Counted from the first letter of the stretch, positions 10,262-21,214 are shown. The stretch is DNA of 64,000 nucleotides from Streptomyces sp. A012304 (GCF_026008495.1 NZ_BQUN01000089.1:1-64000); one strand, 5' to 3'. Made by a program: numbers and translations. Notes: generated by a model from the sequence alone, not told the origin.

Positions 10262-10528
10262 ATGCGGATTCAGGTGAGGCGTACGGGCGGTTTCGCGGGC
10301 ATCGAGCGGCACGCCGAGGTGGACACGTCGGGACGGCCCGACGCACAGGAGTGGCACGACCTGGCCGAGCGCGCGCTCGCGTCCGGCCGGGGCGTGCCGC
10401 CCATCGGTGTCCCGGACGGCTTCAGCTACCAGATCACCGTGGACGGCAGGACCGTGTACGCGTCCGATCCCCGGCTCACGGACGACCAACGCAAGCTGAT
10501 CTCCCGGGTGTTGAAGGAAGGCGCGTAA
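10262..10528 (+). CDS. Emfourin-like inhibitor of the M4 protease
   Basis: This small protein of 88 residues starts MRIQVRRTGGFAGIERHAEVDTS and ends with a helical DDQRKLISRVLKEG. The pattern matches the emfourin (protealysin inhibitor) family, whose genes typically sit next to protealysin-like M4 peptidases. It is predicted to bind the protease active site and block it inside the cell. It follows the protease by 20 bp with AGGGAG before ATG 10262, so the two are very likely co-transcribed. There is no signal peptide, in line with a cytoplasmic pair. Confidence 0.8.
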   Translation: MRIQVRRTGGFAGIERHAEVDTSGRPDAQEWHDLAERALASGRGVPPIGVPDGFSYQITVDGRTVYASDPRLTDDQRKLISRVLKEGA

Positions 10529-10586
10529 CCAGCGGTTCCGGCCGGGACGTTGACTTCCTTTACCCGGGGTAAGCATGATCCCGCCC

Positions 10587-11897
10587 ATGGCGACGAACCC
10601 GATACCCCCCTTCCCGGCCGGCTTCCTGTGGGGTGTCTCCACCTCCGCCCACCAGATCGAGGGGGCGGCCGACGAGCGGCTGCCGTCCGTGTGGGACACC
10701 TTCACGGCCGAGCCCGGGCGGGTGAAGGACGGTTCCACGGCGGCGGTGGCCTGCGACCACTACCACCGCTATCCCGAGGACGTGGCGCTGCTGTCCGGCC
10801 TCGGCGTGGACGCCTACCGGTTCTCCGTGTCCTGGCCGAGGACCCGCTTCGACGAGGGACGGGGCCTGGACTTCTACGACCGTCTGGTGGACGAGCTGTG
10901 CGCGGCCGGGGTACGGCCCGTGCCGACCCTCTTCCACTGGGACCTGCCCGACGGGCTGGACTGGCTGGAGCGGGACACCGCGCACCGCTTCGCCGAGTAC
11001 GTTTCGGTGGTCGCGGAGCGGCTCGGCGACCGGGTGAAGAAGTGGATCACCATCAACGAGCCGGCGGAGCACACCCTGCTGGGCCATGCGCTCGGCACCC
11101 ACGCCCCCGGCCGGCAGCTGCTGTTCGACGCGTTGCCGGCGGCCCACCACCAGCTCCTGGCGCACGGCCTGGCGGTACGGGCGCTACGGGCGGCCGGCGC
11201 GACGGACATCGGCGTCGCCAACTCGCACGGCCCGACCTGGCCCGCCTCGGAGGAACCGGCCGATGTGGAGGCGGCGGCCTTCTACGACCTGCTGCTGAAC
11301 CGGCTGTTCGCCGACCCGCTGCTGCTGGGCGCGTACCCGGAGGGCCTGGGCGAGCTGATGCCCGGGGACGTGCGGTCCGACCTGAAGGTGATCGCGGAGC
11401 CGATCGACTTCTACGGCGTCAACTACTACGCCCCGACGAGGGTCGGCGCCCCGCAGGGCACCGAGATCGACTTCGGCGGGGTGCGGATGCCGGCCGAACT
11501 GCCTTTCTCCGTGCGGGAGATCGAGGGCGTCCCGGTGACGGACTTCGGCTGGCCGGTGGTCCCGGAGGCCCTGACCGAACTCCTCACCACCTTGAAGTCC
11601 CGCTACGCCGACCGTCTGCCGCCCGTCGTCATCACCGAGAACGGCTGCAGCTACCCCGGCGTCGACGACCAGGACCGCATCGCCTACCTCGACGGCCACA
11701 TCCGGGCCCTGCACCGGGCCGTGGAGGCGGGCGTGGACGTACGCGGCTACTTCGTCTGGTCGCTCCTGGACAACTTCGAGTGGGCGGAGGGCTACGAGCG
11801 CCGCTTCGGCCTGGTCCACGTCGACTTCGAGACCCTGGAGCGCACGCCGAAAGCGTCGTACACCTGGCTGCGGGACGTCCTGAAGGCTCAGCGCTGA
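10587..11897 (+). CDS. GH1 family beta-glucosidase
   Basis: This protein has 436 residues, normal for family 1. The acid/base Glu158 is in TINEPAEH and the nucleophile Glu351 in VITENG. Substrate-site blocks FLWGVSTSAHQIEG and FHWDLP are also present. It lacks a signal peptide, so it hydrolyses imported beta-linked disaccharides in the cytoplasm. TTGACT at 10550 with CATGAT 18 bases on suggests a promoter so close to the gene that the mRNA may be almost leaderless. An imperfect dyad CTTTACCC-GGGGTAAG at 10558-10573 overlaps it and could be a sugar-repressor operator. ATG 10575 is an alternative start, 4 codons longer. Confidence 0.92.
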   Translation: MATNPIPPFPAGFLWGVSTSAHQIEGAADERLPSVWDTFTAEPGRVKDGSTAAVACDHYHRYPEDVALLSGLGVDAYRFSVSWPRTRFDEGRGLDFYDRLVDELCAAGVRPVPTLFHWDLPDGLDWLERDTAHRFAEYVSVVAERLGDRVKKWITINEPAEHTLLGHALGTHAPGRQLLFDALPAAHHQLLAHGLAVRALRAAGATDIGVANSHGPTWPASEEPADVEAAAFYDLLLNRLFADPLLLGAYPEGLGELMPGDVRSDLKVIAEPIDFYGVNYYAPTRVGAPQGTEIDFGGVRMPAELPFSVREIEGVPVTDFGWPVVPEALTELLTTLKSRYADRLPPVVITENGCSYPGVDDQDRIAYLDGHIRALHRAVEAGVDVRGYFVWSLLDNFEWAEGYERRFGLVHVDFETLERTPKASYTWLRDVLKAQR

Positions 11898-11919
11898 CCG
11901 ACGAGCGGGGACGGCGGCC

Positions 11920-14693
<2,774 letters not shown>

Positions 14694-14730
14694 GCGGGGG
14701 AAACCCCGGCAGGTGTTCCTGAGGGAGGGC

Positions 14731-15738
14731 TCATGACCCGCGAACCGCTGCCCGCCGCTCCCCGGGCGCGGCGGCGGTGGCGCGGGGTGCCGGCCGGCCG
14801 GTGGATCCGCGTGCCCTGATCCACAGCGTCGTGCCCAGGGCCGTCGCGAGGCCCAGGACCACCGCCGCGAGCCACGGCAGCGCGAAGAAGGACACGCTCG
14901 CCGACTCCCGGGTGTCCTGCGCGCTCGCCGTCAACGTCACCTCGCCCCAGTCGAGTTGGGGCGCGCCCCGCCATGGCTCGCTCAGGCGGACCCGCTGGCC
15001 GGGCAGCAGCTCGGCGGGGATCCGGGTCAGGTCGCGGGTGAGGAGGGTGCGGCCGAACAGGCCCCGCGCCGTGAGCTCCACCTTCGGGTCGAGGGTGACG
15101 TTGCCGGTGTTGTGCAGGGTGTAGGAGATGGTGGCCGTGCTGTCGCCGAGGCCGGGCACGAGCGGCCGGTCGTGGCTGAGGCGGACGTCCTCGACGGTGA
15201 GCGCGGGCAGCGCCGGCCCGCTGACCTGGAGGTAGATCCGGGCGCCGACGGCCCGCTGGATGCCGAGCCCGACTCCGCCGCCGCCCTTGTCGACCCGCTC
15301 GTCGAGCGCCACGATCGCCCCGGGGTGGTCGCCGGGCTCGGCGCCCTCGGGCACCCGGAGGGTGAACGGCACGGTGACGGACGCGCGGCCGGGCACGGTC
15401 ACCCGGTCCTTCGCGGGCTTCGCCCACGCGCCCACGCCCCGCATCCGCTCCCCCGCGCTCCGCACGGCGAACCCGCCGTCACGGGGGGTGTTGTAGGCGT
15501 CGGCGGCGTAGAGCCGGAAGGTGAGCGGCGCGTCGGTCTTGTTGGTGACGACGACCTTGTCGCTGACGCTCTGCCCGGGATCGGCGGTGACGTAGAAGTA
15601 CGGCCGCGCGGCGACGGCCGTGGCGACGGGGTGCACCGACCAGCTGCCGTTGTCGGCGGCCCGGGCGGGCGCGGCCACCAGCGGCGACAGCAGCAGCGTC
15701 GGAAGGAGCGTCAGGAGGAGGACGTACGGCTTGCGCAT
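14731..15738 (-). CDS. Secreted DUF916-like protein with C-terminal membrane anchor
   Basis: This protein has 335 residues from ATG 15738. A Sec signal peptide (RKPYVLLLTLLPTLLLSPLV, cleaved after APARA near residue 28) is followed by two beta-sandwich regions. The first (FYVTADPGQSVSDKVVVTNK) is characteristic of the DUF916/WxL-interacting family. A single C-terminal membrane helix (LPWLAAVVLGLATALGTTLW) and a short basic tail place it outside the cell and anchored. It is the last gene of a three-gene minus-strand set with a WxL-like protein and a small secreted protein. In Firmicutes, DUF916 proteins bridge WxL proteins to the peptidoglycan; the same job here is inference. Confidence 0.7.
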   Translation of the reverse strand: MRKPYVLLLTLLPTLLLSPLVAAPARAADNGSWSVHPVATAVAARPYFYVTADPGQSVSDKVVVTNKTDAPLTFRLYAADAYNTPRDGGFAVRSAGERMRGVGAWAKPAKDRVTVPGRASVTVPFTLRVPEGAEPGDHPGAIVALDERVDKGGGGVGLGIQRAVGARIYLQVSGPALPALTVEDVRLSHDRPLVPGLGDSTATISYTLHNTGNVTLDPKVELTARGLFGRTLLTRDLTRIPAELLPGQRVRLSEPWRGAPQLDWGEVTLTASAQDTRESASVSFFALPWLAAVVLGLATALGTTLWIRARGSTGRPAPRATAAAPGERRAAVRGS

Positions 15739-15824
15739 GGGTGCGGACCCCCCACGGGCGACGGATGACGGGGTGGTCGGGCGGCCCCGTGCTGGGGACG
15801 CCCGGCCACCGGTGGACGGGTGGG

Positions 15825-17153
15825 TCAGGTGAGGGTGAGGGTCAGGACGCCGGAGTAGCTGCCCGCGGGCGTGAACGCCGGTACGTCGAGGGAGAGTCGG
15901 GCGTCGGCGGTGAACTCGCCGCCGGTGAGCGTGGCGTCGGGCGCGGAGGCCAGGGTCGCCCCGGCGGCGCCGACCACGCCCGCCGAACCGGCCCGGCAGG
16001 TGCTGGGGCTGCCCGCCTTGGTGGCACACGCCGGCGTCCAGCTCAGCTTCCCGGCCGCGATCTTGGCGCCGGGTCCGGTGAAGTCGGTGACCTTGCCGGT
16101 CAGGGACCAGCCCGCGGGCCCGCCGCGGAAGTCCTTGACGGTCACCGTCTGAAGAGCTCCGGTCGAGGCGCCGCCGGTGCCGAAGTCGACCGCCGAGAGC
16201 CGCACGGCGTCCCCGGCCTGGGCCATCGACAGGGTGCCCGCCTTCACGGTCGTGGTCAGCTTCTGACTGCCGTCCGGTACGGGCGTGTCGTCGACGACGA
16301 CGTACGCGACGGGCCCGGCGCCCTTCTCCGCGCTCCACGCGCCGCCCTCGTACGCCACGATCCCGGTCGTCGTACGGTCGTTGACGACGAGGGAGCCGCT
16401 GATGGCGCCCTGGGCGTTGGCGGTGACGGTCGCCGTGTCGGCGGTCTGGACCGCCCCGGCGCGGCCGGCGAGGGTGACGGTCGCGCCCGGCGTGAAGTCG
16501 CTGCCGGTGACGGTGACCGTGTCACCCGGCCCGCCGGAGGCCGAACCCAGCGAGATGGCACGGGTGTTGGCCGGCGGGTTGTCGCCCGCGGTGATCGTCT
16601 CCGACACCGGTGCGGGCGGGTCGGTCACCGTGCAGGGGGTGTCCAGTTCCAGGATGTAGCTGGTGTGGATGTTGTAGTCGCCGGGCGAGAGGGTGATCGC
16701 GCCGGGCGCGGTGACCGTGAAGGTGCCGGTCATGGAGAACGACGGGAAGGGGCCCTTGCCGGGAACCGGATCGTTCTTCTTCGGCCCCGCGACGGTGACG
16801 CTGCCGCTCTGCGCCCCGCCGAGGGTGACCTTGCCGGTCGGCGTCATGATGTCGGCCGGCAGGGCCAGGTCGGTGGGGTTGCTCGCGGCGGGCTTGACCA
16901 CCGTGTACGTCACGGTGACGGTGTCACCGACCTTCGGGGTGGCCTTGTCCACCGTGATCTTCCCGGTGGTGGTGCCGTCGATCGGCGGGATGCCCGCGAT
17001 GGGCGGCGGGACGCAGTGCGTGGGGTAGTCCACGTCGACGGACGCGGCCGTGGCGGGCGCCGCCAGCGCCCCGCCGCCGGCGACCGCGAGCGCGGCGGCC
17101 CCGAGCAGCGCGCTCCAGCGCCGTCTTCGGGAACTTCGGGGTGTCGAACCCAT
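15825..17153 (-). CDS. Secreted WxL-domain-like surface protein
   Basis: This protein has 442 residues. An N-terminal signal peptide (residues 14-37, cleavage near APATAA) precedes an Ig-like domain (KATPKVGDTVTVTYTV), an IPT-like segment (GGPGDTVTVTGSDFTPGATV, near 207-226) and a C-terminal region. That region contains TVTVKDFRGGPAGWSLTG, with the W349-S-L351 signature of the first WxL motif, and ends YSGVLTLTLT. The second tryptophan of classical WxL domains is absent. Four cysteines may form disulfides. It is Thr/Val/Gly-rich and probably non-covalently cell-wall bound. The DUF916-like gene lies 86 bp downstream and a small secreted protein upstream. Confidence 0.65.
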   Translation of the reverse strand: MGSTPRSSRRRRWSALLGAAALAVAGGGALAAPATAASVDVDYPTHCVPPPIAGIPPIDGTTTGKITVDKATPKVGDTVTVTYTVVKPAASNPTDLALPADIMTPTGKVTLGGAQSGSVTVAGPKKNDPVPGKGPFPSFSMTGTFTVTAPGAITLSPGDYNIHTSYILELDTPCTVTDPPAPVSETITAGDNPPANTRAISLGSASGGPGDTVTVTGSDFTPGATVTLAGRAGAVQTADTATVTANAQGAISGSLVVNDRTTTGIVAYEGGAWSAEKGAGPVAYVVVDDTPVPDGSQKLTTTVKAGTLSMAQAGDAVRLSAVDFGTGGASTGALQTVTVKDFRGGPAGWSLTGKVTDFTGPGAKIAAGKLSWTPACATKAGSPSTCRAGSAGVVGAAGATLASAPDATLTGGEFTADARLSLDVPAFTPAGSYSGVLTLTLT

Positions 17154-17256
17154 TGGTGCCCCCTCCTCCAGGGTGCGGGCGCAGCGGCTCTTCTGCGCCG
17201 ACAGGGGGCATTGACGGGCGGATCGCGTGAGAAGTCAATGGATGTGCCGGGTTACG

Positions 17257-17274
17257 CTGATGGACCGTCAGATG
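17257..17274 (+). promoter_or_regulatory. Dyad motif upstream of the WxL-like gene
   Basis: CTGATGGACCGTCAG is a 15-bp near-perfect dyad (one mismatch) followed by ATG. The core GGACCGTCAGAT recurs upstream of the small secreted protein gene at 17872-17885 on the other strand. A related CTGACGGCCCATTA lies at 17294. A shared operator or promoter element is likely, but I do not recognise the regulator. Confidence 0.4.
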
Positions 17275-17315
17275 GCCTTTAACGCACAGCCACCTGACGG
17301 CCCATTACGCGCTTC

Positions 17316-17789
17316 TCAGTCGTACACGAACGGTCCCGGCGCCTGCGCCGCGTTCGCCGTGCAGGTGACGGTGATGCCGAAGACGACCATCTTCAGGGAG
17401 CCCTGGCGGAAGTCGAGCTTGTCACCGGAGGCCACGGTCCCGTTGAGCGGGCCGATCACGATCGGGGCGCCGGTGGCCATGGCGGGGTTCACCGTGCCGG
17501 TGAAGACCCTGGCCGCGCCGGTCGAGTTCGCCATCGTGAGCGTGGAGTTGATGGTGTTCGCACCGAGCGGGATCGGCGCGGTGATCGCGGTGGACGAGAG
17601 GGTGAGGGTGGCCGAGGTGCCGCTCTGGGTGGCCGTGAGGGTGGCGGCCCCGCCGCCGAACAGACCGCAGTTCGCGGTGACGGTCGCCGACGCCGGGGCG
17701 ACGGCGGCGGCGGAGGGCGCGAGCGCCAGCCCGGTGACCGCGAGGGCCCCGGCCAGCAGTGCCGCACCTGTTCCGATTCGCTTGCGCAT
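17316..17789 (-). CDS. Small secreted protein, function unknown
   Basis: This protein has 157 residues from ATG 17789, with AAGGAG about 11 bases upstream. A clear signal peptide (RKRIGTGAALLAGALAVTGLA, cleavage near APSAAA) leaves a mature beta-rich, Ala/Thr/Gly-rich domain of about 125 residues. It has two cysteines, one near each end, that could form a disulfide. It belongs to a small-secreted-protein type common in streptomycetes for which I know no function. It is the first gene of the WxL/DUF916 set on the minus strand and shares an upstream sequence motif with the next gene, which supports a common role at the cell surface. Confidence 0.7.
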   Translation of the reverse strand: MRKRIGTGAALLAGALAVTGLALAPSAAAVAPASATVTANCGLFGGGAATLTATQSGTSATLTLSSTAITAPIPLGANTINSTLTMANSTGAARVFTGTVNPAMATGAPIVIGPLNGTVASGDKLDFRQGSLKMVVFGITVTCTANAAQAPGPFVYD

Positions 17790-17871
17790 GGGGATTCCGG
17801 CTCCTTCCCGGATCTGCGAAGACGGACGGCCGGACGGGGCGGCGGGTGCGGGCACCGGCCCCGGTGGGGAA

Positions 17872-17887
17872 TCTGACGGTCCGTCGG
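17872..17887 (-). promoter_or_regulatory. Second copy of the GGACCGTCAGAT motif
   Basis: On the minus strand GACGGACCGTCAGAT reads toward the small secreted protein gene, 83 bp before its start. The plus strand shows the overlapping dyad CTGACGGTCCGTCGG, then GTTACGGTCCATTGA. It matches the element before the WxL-like gene. Confidence 0.4.
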
Positions 17888-17973
17888 TTACGGTCCATTG
17901 AGGAGCCGGGGACGGGGCACGGCAAGGTTGAAATCCGGCCTAAATCGCGGCGGTCGCGTTCCCTCCCACCGGG

Positions 17974-18087
17974 ACCGGTGAGCGGCCGCGGAAACGTGGG
18001 TCCAGGGGGGCGGGCCCCCTGGTGGGTCAGCACCGGTGAGCGGCCGCGGAAACCGGGGTCCAGGGGGCGGGGCCCCCGGTGCGTCAG
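17974..18087. repeat. Two tandem copies of a 56-57 bp GC-rich unit with stem-loops
   Basis: Copy 1 is 17974-18030 and copy 2 is 18032-18087. Both begin ACCGGTGAGCGGCCGCGGAA, contain GGTCCAGGGGG and end GTCAG. Copy 1 folds CCAGGGGG-GCGGG-CCCCCTGG. Copy 2 ends within the stop codon of the cytidine-deaminase-like gene, so the unit looks like a duplicated gene-end terminator of a kind frequent in Streptomyces genomes. Confidence 0.75.
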
Positions 18088-18437
18088 CCCGCGGAGAGGG
18101 TCAGCCGGACGGCGCCGTCGGGTCCGGCCAGCAGGACCGGGACGCCCGCACCGCCCAGGTCCGCGACGGCCGCCCGGTCCTCGTCAGGGACACCCTCCGC
18201 CTCCGACACCACCGCCGCCGCCTCCAGCGACCTCGCCCCGGACGCCACCGCCATCGCCACCGCCGTCCGCAGCGCGCTCAGCTTCAGCGACGGCAGGTCG
18301 ACGGTCCCGGCGACATAGGTACGTCCCGTCTCGTCCCGTACGGCCGCCCCCTCGGGCACACCGTTGCGGGCACGCGTGGCACGGGCCAGGGTGATGATCT
18401 TGCGGTCCTCGGGGTCGAGCGCGTTGCTGTCGGTCAT
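18084..18437 (-). CDS. Cytidine-deaminase-like protein lacking catalytic residues
   Basis: This 117-residue protein follows the cytidine deaminase fold pattern: GVPEGAAVRDETGRTYVAGTVDLPSLKLSALRTAVAMAVASG aligns, in two parts, with the usual G.AL....G....G.N.EN.....ICAERTA. Where active enzymes have Cys-Ala-Glu, this one has Ser-Ala-Leu, and no PCxxC zinc motif is present. Catalysis by the normal mechanism is therefore unlikely despite the annotation such proteins usually get. It may bind a nucleoside or act as a partner of the conserved genes around it (phoH-like, ybeY, corC-like and era lie on the same strand). The start is ATG 18437. Confidence 0.65.
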   Translation of the reverse strand: MTDSNALDPEDRKIITLARATRARNGVPEGAAVRDETGRTYVAGTVDLPSLKLSALRTAVAMAVASGARSLEAAAVVSEAEGVPDEDRAAVADLGGAGVPVLLAGPDGAVRLTLSAG

Positions 18438-18465
18438 GAGGTGAGCATACGGAGCACGGGCCGCG

Positions 18466-19353
18466 TCATCCGGCCACGGGGTACATCGCGCCCCGGCGCC
18501 CCTCCGGCGAGGCCAGCCACTCCAGCTTCCGCGCGGTGTTCGCCTCGTCCAGCGGAGTGTGCAGCACGATCATCAGATCGGGCCGCGCCGGCACCTTCAT
18601 CGCCGTCGACTCCAGGACCAGCAGCCCGGCCAGCGGATGGTCCAGTTCCTTGCGGATCTGCCCGGCGTCCTCGATGTCCCGCTCCGCCCACAGGGCCGCG
18701 AACTCGCCGCTGGCCTCCTTCAGCTCCGCCAGCACCGCCTGGAACCCCTCGTCGTCCGGGCAGGCCGAGCACGCGGCCCGGAACTGGGCCACGACCGTAC
18801 GGGCGTTGCGCTCCCAGCTCTTGGAACGGGAGCGGTACATCGGGTCGGTGAAGAAGTCGATGACGCAGTTCTGCGTGATGCCGGGCCGCATGCCGAGCAC
18901 CATCGCGGCGGCGTCGTTGTACATCACGCAGTTGTAGTACATGTCCATGATGTGCGCCGGATACGGCATCCAGGTGTCGATCACCCGCCGCAGCCCGTCG
19001 CCCATGTCCCGCTTCTCGGGCGCGACCTCCGGCGCCGGCGGGTTCAGCCCGGACAGGACGTACAGGTGGCGCCGCTCGGCGTTGCTGAGCCGCAGCACCC
19101 GCGCGACGGAATCGAGGACCTGCGACGAGACGGAGATGTCCCGGCCCTGCTCCAGCCACTGGTACCAGGAGACGCCGACCCCGGCGAGGACCGCGACCTC
19201 CTCGCGCCGCAGACCGGGCGTGCGCCGCCGCGCCCCGCCGTCCGGCAGGCCCACGTCGGCCGGGCTCACCCGGGCCCGTCTGCTCATCAGGAACTCACGC
19301 AGTTCCCGCAGCCGGTGACTCTTCAGCGCGTCCGTCGTCGCGACCTCGGGCAC
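18466..19353 (-). CDS. XRE-type regulator with MmyB-like ligand domain
   Basis: This protein has 295 residues from GTG 19353. The N-terminal helix-turn-helix (about 48-85) contains RRTPGLRREEVAVLAGVGVSWY, a motif nearly fixed in the MmyB-type regulators of actinomycetes. The C-terminal 180 residues are a PAS-like ligand domain (DTWMPYPAHIMD onward) thought to bind fatty acids or other small molecules. It is divergent from an MFS exporter with a 91-bp spacer that holds a 19-bp perfect dyad, so it very likely controls that exporter and itself. Confidence 0.88.
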   Translation of the reverse strand: MPEVATTDALKSHRLRELREFLMSRRARVSPADVGLPDGGARRRTPGLRREEVAVLAGVGVSWYQWLEQGRDISVSSQVLDSVARVLRLSNAERRHLYVLSGLNPPAPEVAPEKRDMGDGLRRVIDTWMPYPAHIMDMYYNCVMYNDAAAMVLGMRPGITQNCVIDFFTDPMYRSRSKSWERNARTVVAQFRAACSACPDDEGFQAVLAELKEASGEFAALWAERDIEDAGQIRKELDHPLAGLLVLESTAMKVPARPDLMIVLHTPLDEANTARKLEWLASPEGRRGAMYPVAG

Positions 19354-19375
19354 GGACCGGTCCCCCTCGTCGTGT

Positions 19376-19394
19376 CTGGTGGTGCCACCACCAG
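19376..19394. promoter_or_regulatory. 19-bp perfect dyad, likely operator of the divergent regulator/MFS pair
   Basis: CTGGTGGTGCCACCACCAG has 9-bp arms around a single central C. It lies 23 bp before the regulator start and about 50 bp before the MFS start, in the only shared upstream region. Confidence 0.6.
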
Positions 19395-19444
19395 CACAAC
19401 TTGCCGCTCCCCACGGCTATTCCACCGCCCGCAGGCTCGTCCCC

Positions 19445-20893
19445 ATGGCGATCGACACCACCTCCCCCGTACGAGAAGCGCCCGACACCCCCCGGATGTC
19501 GACGCGCGACGCACTCGTCCTGTTCGTGCTGTGCGCGGCCCAGTTCATGGTCGCGCTCGACTTCTCCGTCCTCAACGTGGCGCTGCCCGTCCTCGGCGCC
19601 GACCTCGGCATGAGCCCGTCGGCGTTGCAGTGGGCGATCACCGTGTTCGCGCTGCCGTCCGGCGGTTTCCTGCTGCTCTTCGGCCGCGTCGGCGACCTGT
19701 ACGGCCGCCGTCTGCTGTTCCTCACCGGCCTCGCCCTGTTCGCGGCGGCCTCGGTGCTCGCGACGTTCGCCTGGAACCCGGCGTCCTTCCTCGCCGGGCG
19801 CGCGCTGCAAGGGCTCGGCGCGGCGGCCATCGTCCCGACGGGCATGTCGCTGCTGACCACGACCTTCCCCGAGGGGCCGACCCGGGACCGGGCGCTGGGC
19901 ATCTCGGGCACGCTGATGTCGCTGGGCTTCACCGTCGGCATGGTCTCCGGCGGGGTCCTCACCGACACCCTCGGCTGGCGCTCCACGATGGGCCTGCTCA
20001 CCGTGTTCGCCCTGATCGTGCTGCCGCTCGCGCCCGGTCTGCTGACCGAGTCCCGCACCCCCGAGCGCCCGCGCCTGGACGTGCCCGGCGCGGTCACCGT
20101 CACCGGCGGCCTGCTCGCCCTGATCTACGGCCTGTCGACGGCCGCCGACCACGGCTTCGCCCGAGCCGACGTCATCACCTCGCTGATCACCGGATCCCTG
20201 CTGCTGACGGTGTTCGCGGTCGTCGAGTCCCGCACGGCCGCGCCCCTGGTCTCCCTGCCGATGCTGCGCCGCCGCACGATCGCGTGGGGCAACCTGGGCG
20301 GTCTGGTCACCTTCTCGATGATGTCCACGGTCGTGTTCGTGCTGACCCTGTACCTCCAGGAGATCCTGGGCCTGTCGGCCTTCGAGACCGGCCTGGTCTT
20401 CGGCGTCCAGGGGGTGCTGTCGGTGATCGCGGGCTCCCTCACCCCGAAGGTCGTCGGCCGCTTCGGCGCCCGCCGCACCCTCGTCGGCTCCCTCGCCGGC
20501 CAGGGCGCGCTGGTCGCCGCGCTGCTCGGCCTGAACGCCGACACCTGGTCGGTGTGGCTCGCGACGGCCGCCGTCTCCCTGGCCAGCATGTGCCACCTGG
20601 GCGCGATCATCTCCTACGGCCTGATGGCCACCTCCGGCGTCCCCGACGAGGAGCAGGGCCTGGCCACCGGACTGGTCACCTCCACCCAGCAGGTGGCGCT
20701 CACCGTCGGCATCCCGCTGCTCGGTGTGCTGGCCACGACCTCCGACGACCTGCTGACCGGCGTCCGCACGGTCGTCGCGCTGGACGCGGCGATCGTCCTG
20801 GCGGCGGCGGTGCTGATCGGGCTCGGCCTGCGGCGCCGTACGACGGACCCGGCCTCAGGGGCGGTCGAGGCGGAGCCAGTCGGCGCGCGGTAG
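19445..20893 (+). CDS. MFS multidrug exporter (DHA2 type)
   Basis: This protein has 482 residues and a hydropathy pattern consistent with fourteen membrane helices, as in EmrB/QacA exporters. The motif A region (LLLFGRVGDLYGRRLLFLTG) follows helix 2, and motif C-like glycine and proline spacing occurs in GISGTLMSLGFTVGMVSGGV. It likely extrudes hydrophobic drugs by proton antiport. ATG 19445 is preferred to the upstream open frame. It is divergent from the XRE/MmyB regulator. Its last 39 bp overlap the end of the MmcQ-like gene on the opposite strand. Confidence 0.9.
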   Translation: MAIDTTSPVREAPDTPRMSTRDALVLFVLCAAQFMVALDFSVLNVALPVLGADLGMSPSALQWAITVFALPSGGFLLLFGRVGDLYGRRLLFLTGLALFAAASVLATFAWNPASFLAGRALQGLGAAAIVPTGMSLLTTTFPEGPTRDRALGISGTLMSLGFTVGMVSGGVLTDTLGWRSTMGLLTVFALIVLPLAPGLLTESRTPERPRLDVPGAVTVTGGLLALIYGLSTAADHGFARADVITSLITGSLLLTVFAVVESRTAAPLVSLPMLRRRTIAWGNLGGLVTFSMMSTVVFVLTLYLQEILGLSAFETGLVFGVQGVLSVIAGSLTPKVVGRFGARRTLVGSLAGQGALVAALLGLNADTWSVWLATAAVSLASMCHLGAIISYGLMATSGVPDEEQGLATGLVTSTQQVALTVGIPLLGVLATTSDDLLTGVRTVVALDAAIVLAAAVLIGLGLRRRTTDPASGAVEAEPVGAR

Positions 20894-21214
20894 TCCGGCG
20901 ACCACCAGGTCGTAGGAGTCCTCGATCAGCTCCCGGACCAGGCGGTCCGGGAGTTCGCCGTCGACGGTCACCGTGTTCCAGTGGCGCTTGTTCATGTGCC
21001 AGCCGGGGACGATCAGGCCCGGGTGCTCGGCACGCAGCCGGACCGCGTCCTCCGGGTCGCACTTGAGGTTCACGGTCAGGGGCCGCGCGTCCAGCGTCGA
21101 CAGCGCGAACAGCCTGCCCTGGACCTTGAAGACGGAGATCTCCGGCCGGAACGGGAAGTCCTCCACCGCCGCTTCGAACGACAGGCAGAAGGCGCGCAGC
21201 TCCTGCGGGGTCAC
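20855..21214 (-). CDS. MmcQ/YjbR family protein
   Basis: This 119-residue protein is of the MmcQ/YjbR fold (double-wing, DNA-binding-like). It shows the family blocks LTVNLKCDPEDAVRLR and PGWHMNKRHWNTV and the final D.LIEDSYDLVV. The biochemical role of the family is unknown. Start GTG 21214 overlaps the corC-like stop as GTGA, so it is the downstream member of the phoH-ybeY-corC set. Its 3' end overlaps the MFS gene tail-to-tail by 39 bp. Confidence 0.82.
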   Translation of the reverse strand: MTPQELRAFCLSFEAAVEDFPFRPEISVFKVQGRLFALSTLDARPLTVNLKCDPEDAVRLRAEHPGLIVPGWHMNKRHWNTVTVDGELPDRLVRELIEDSYDLVVAGLPRADWLRLDRP

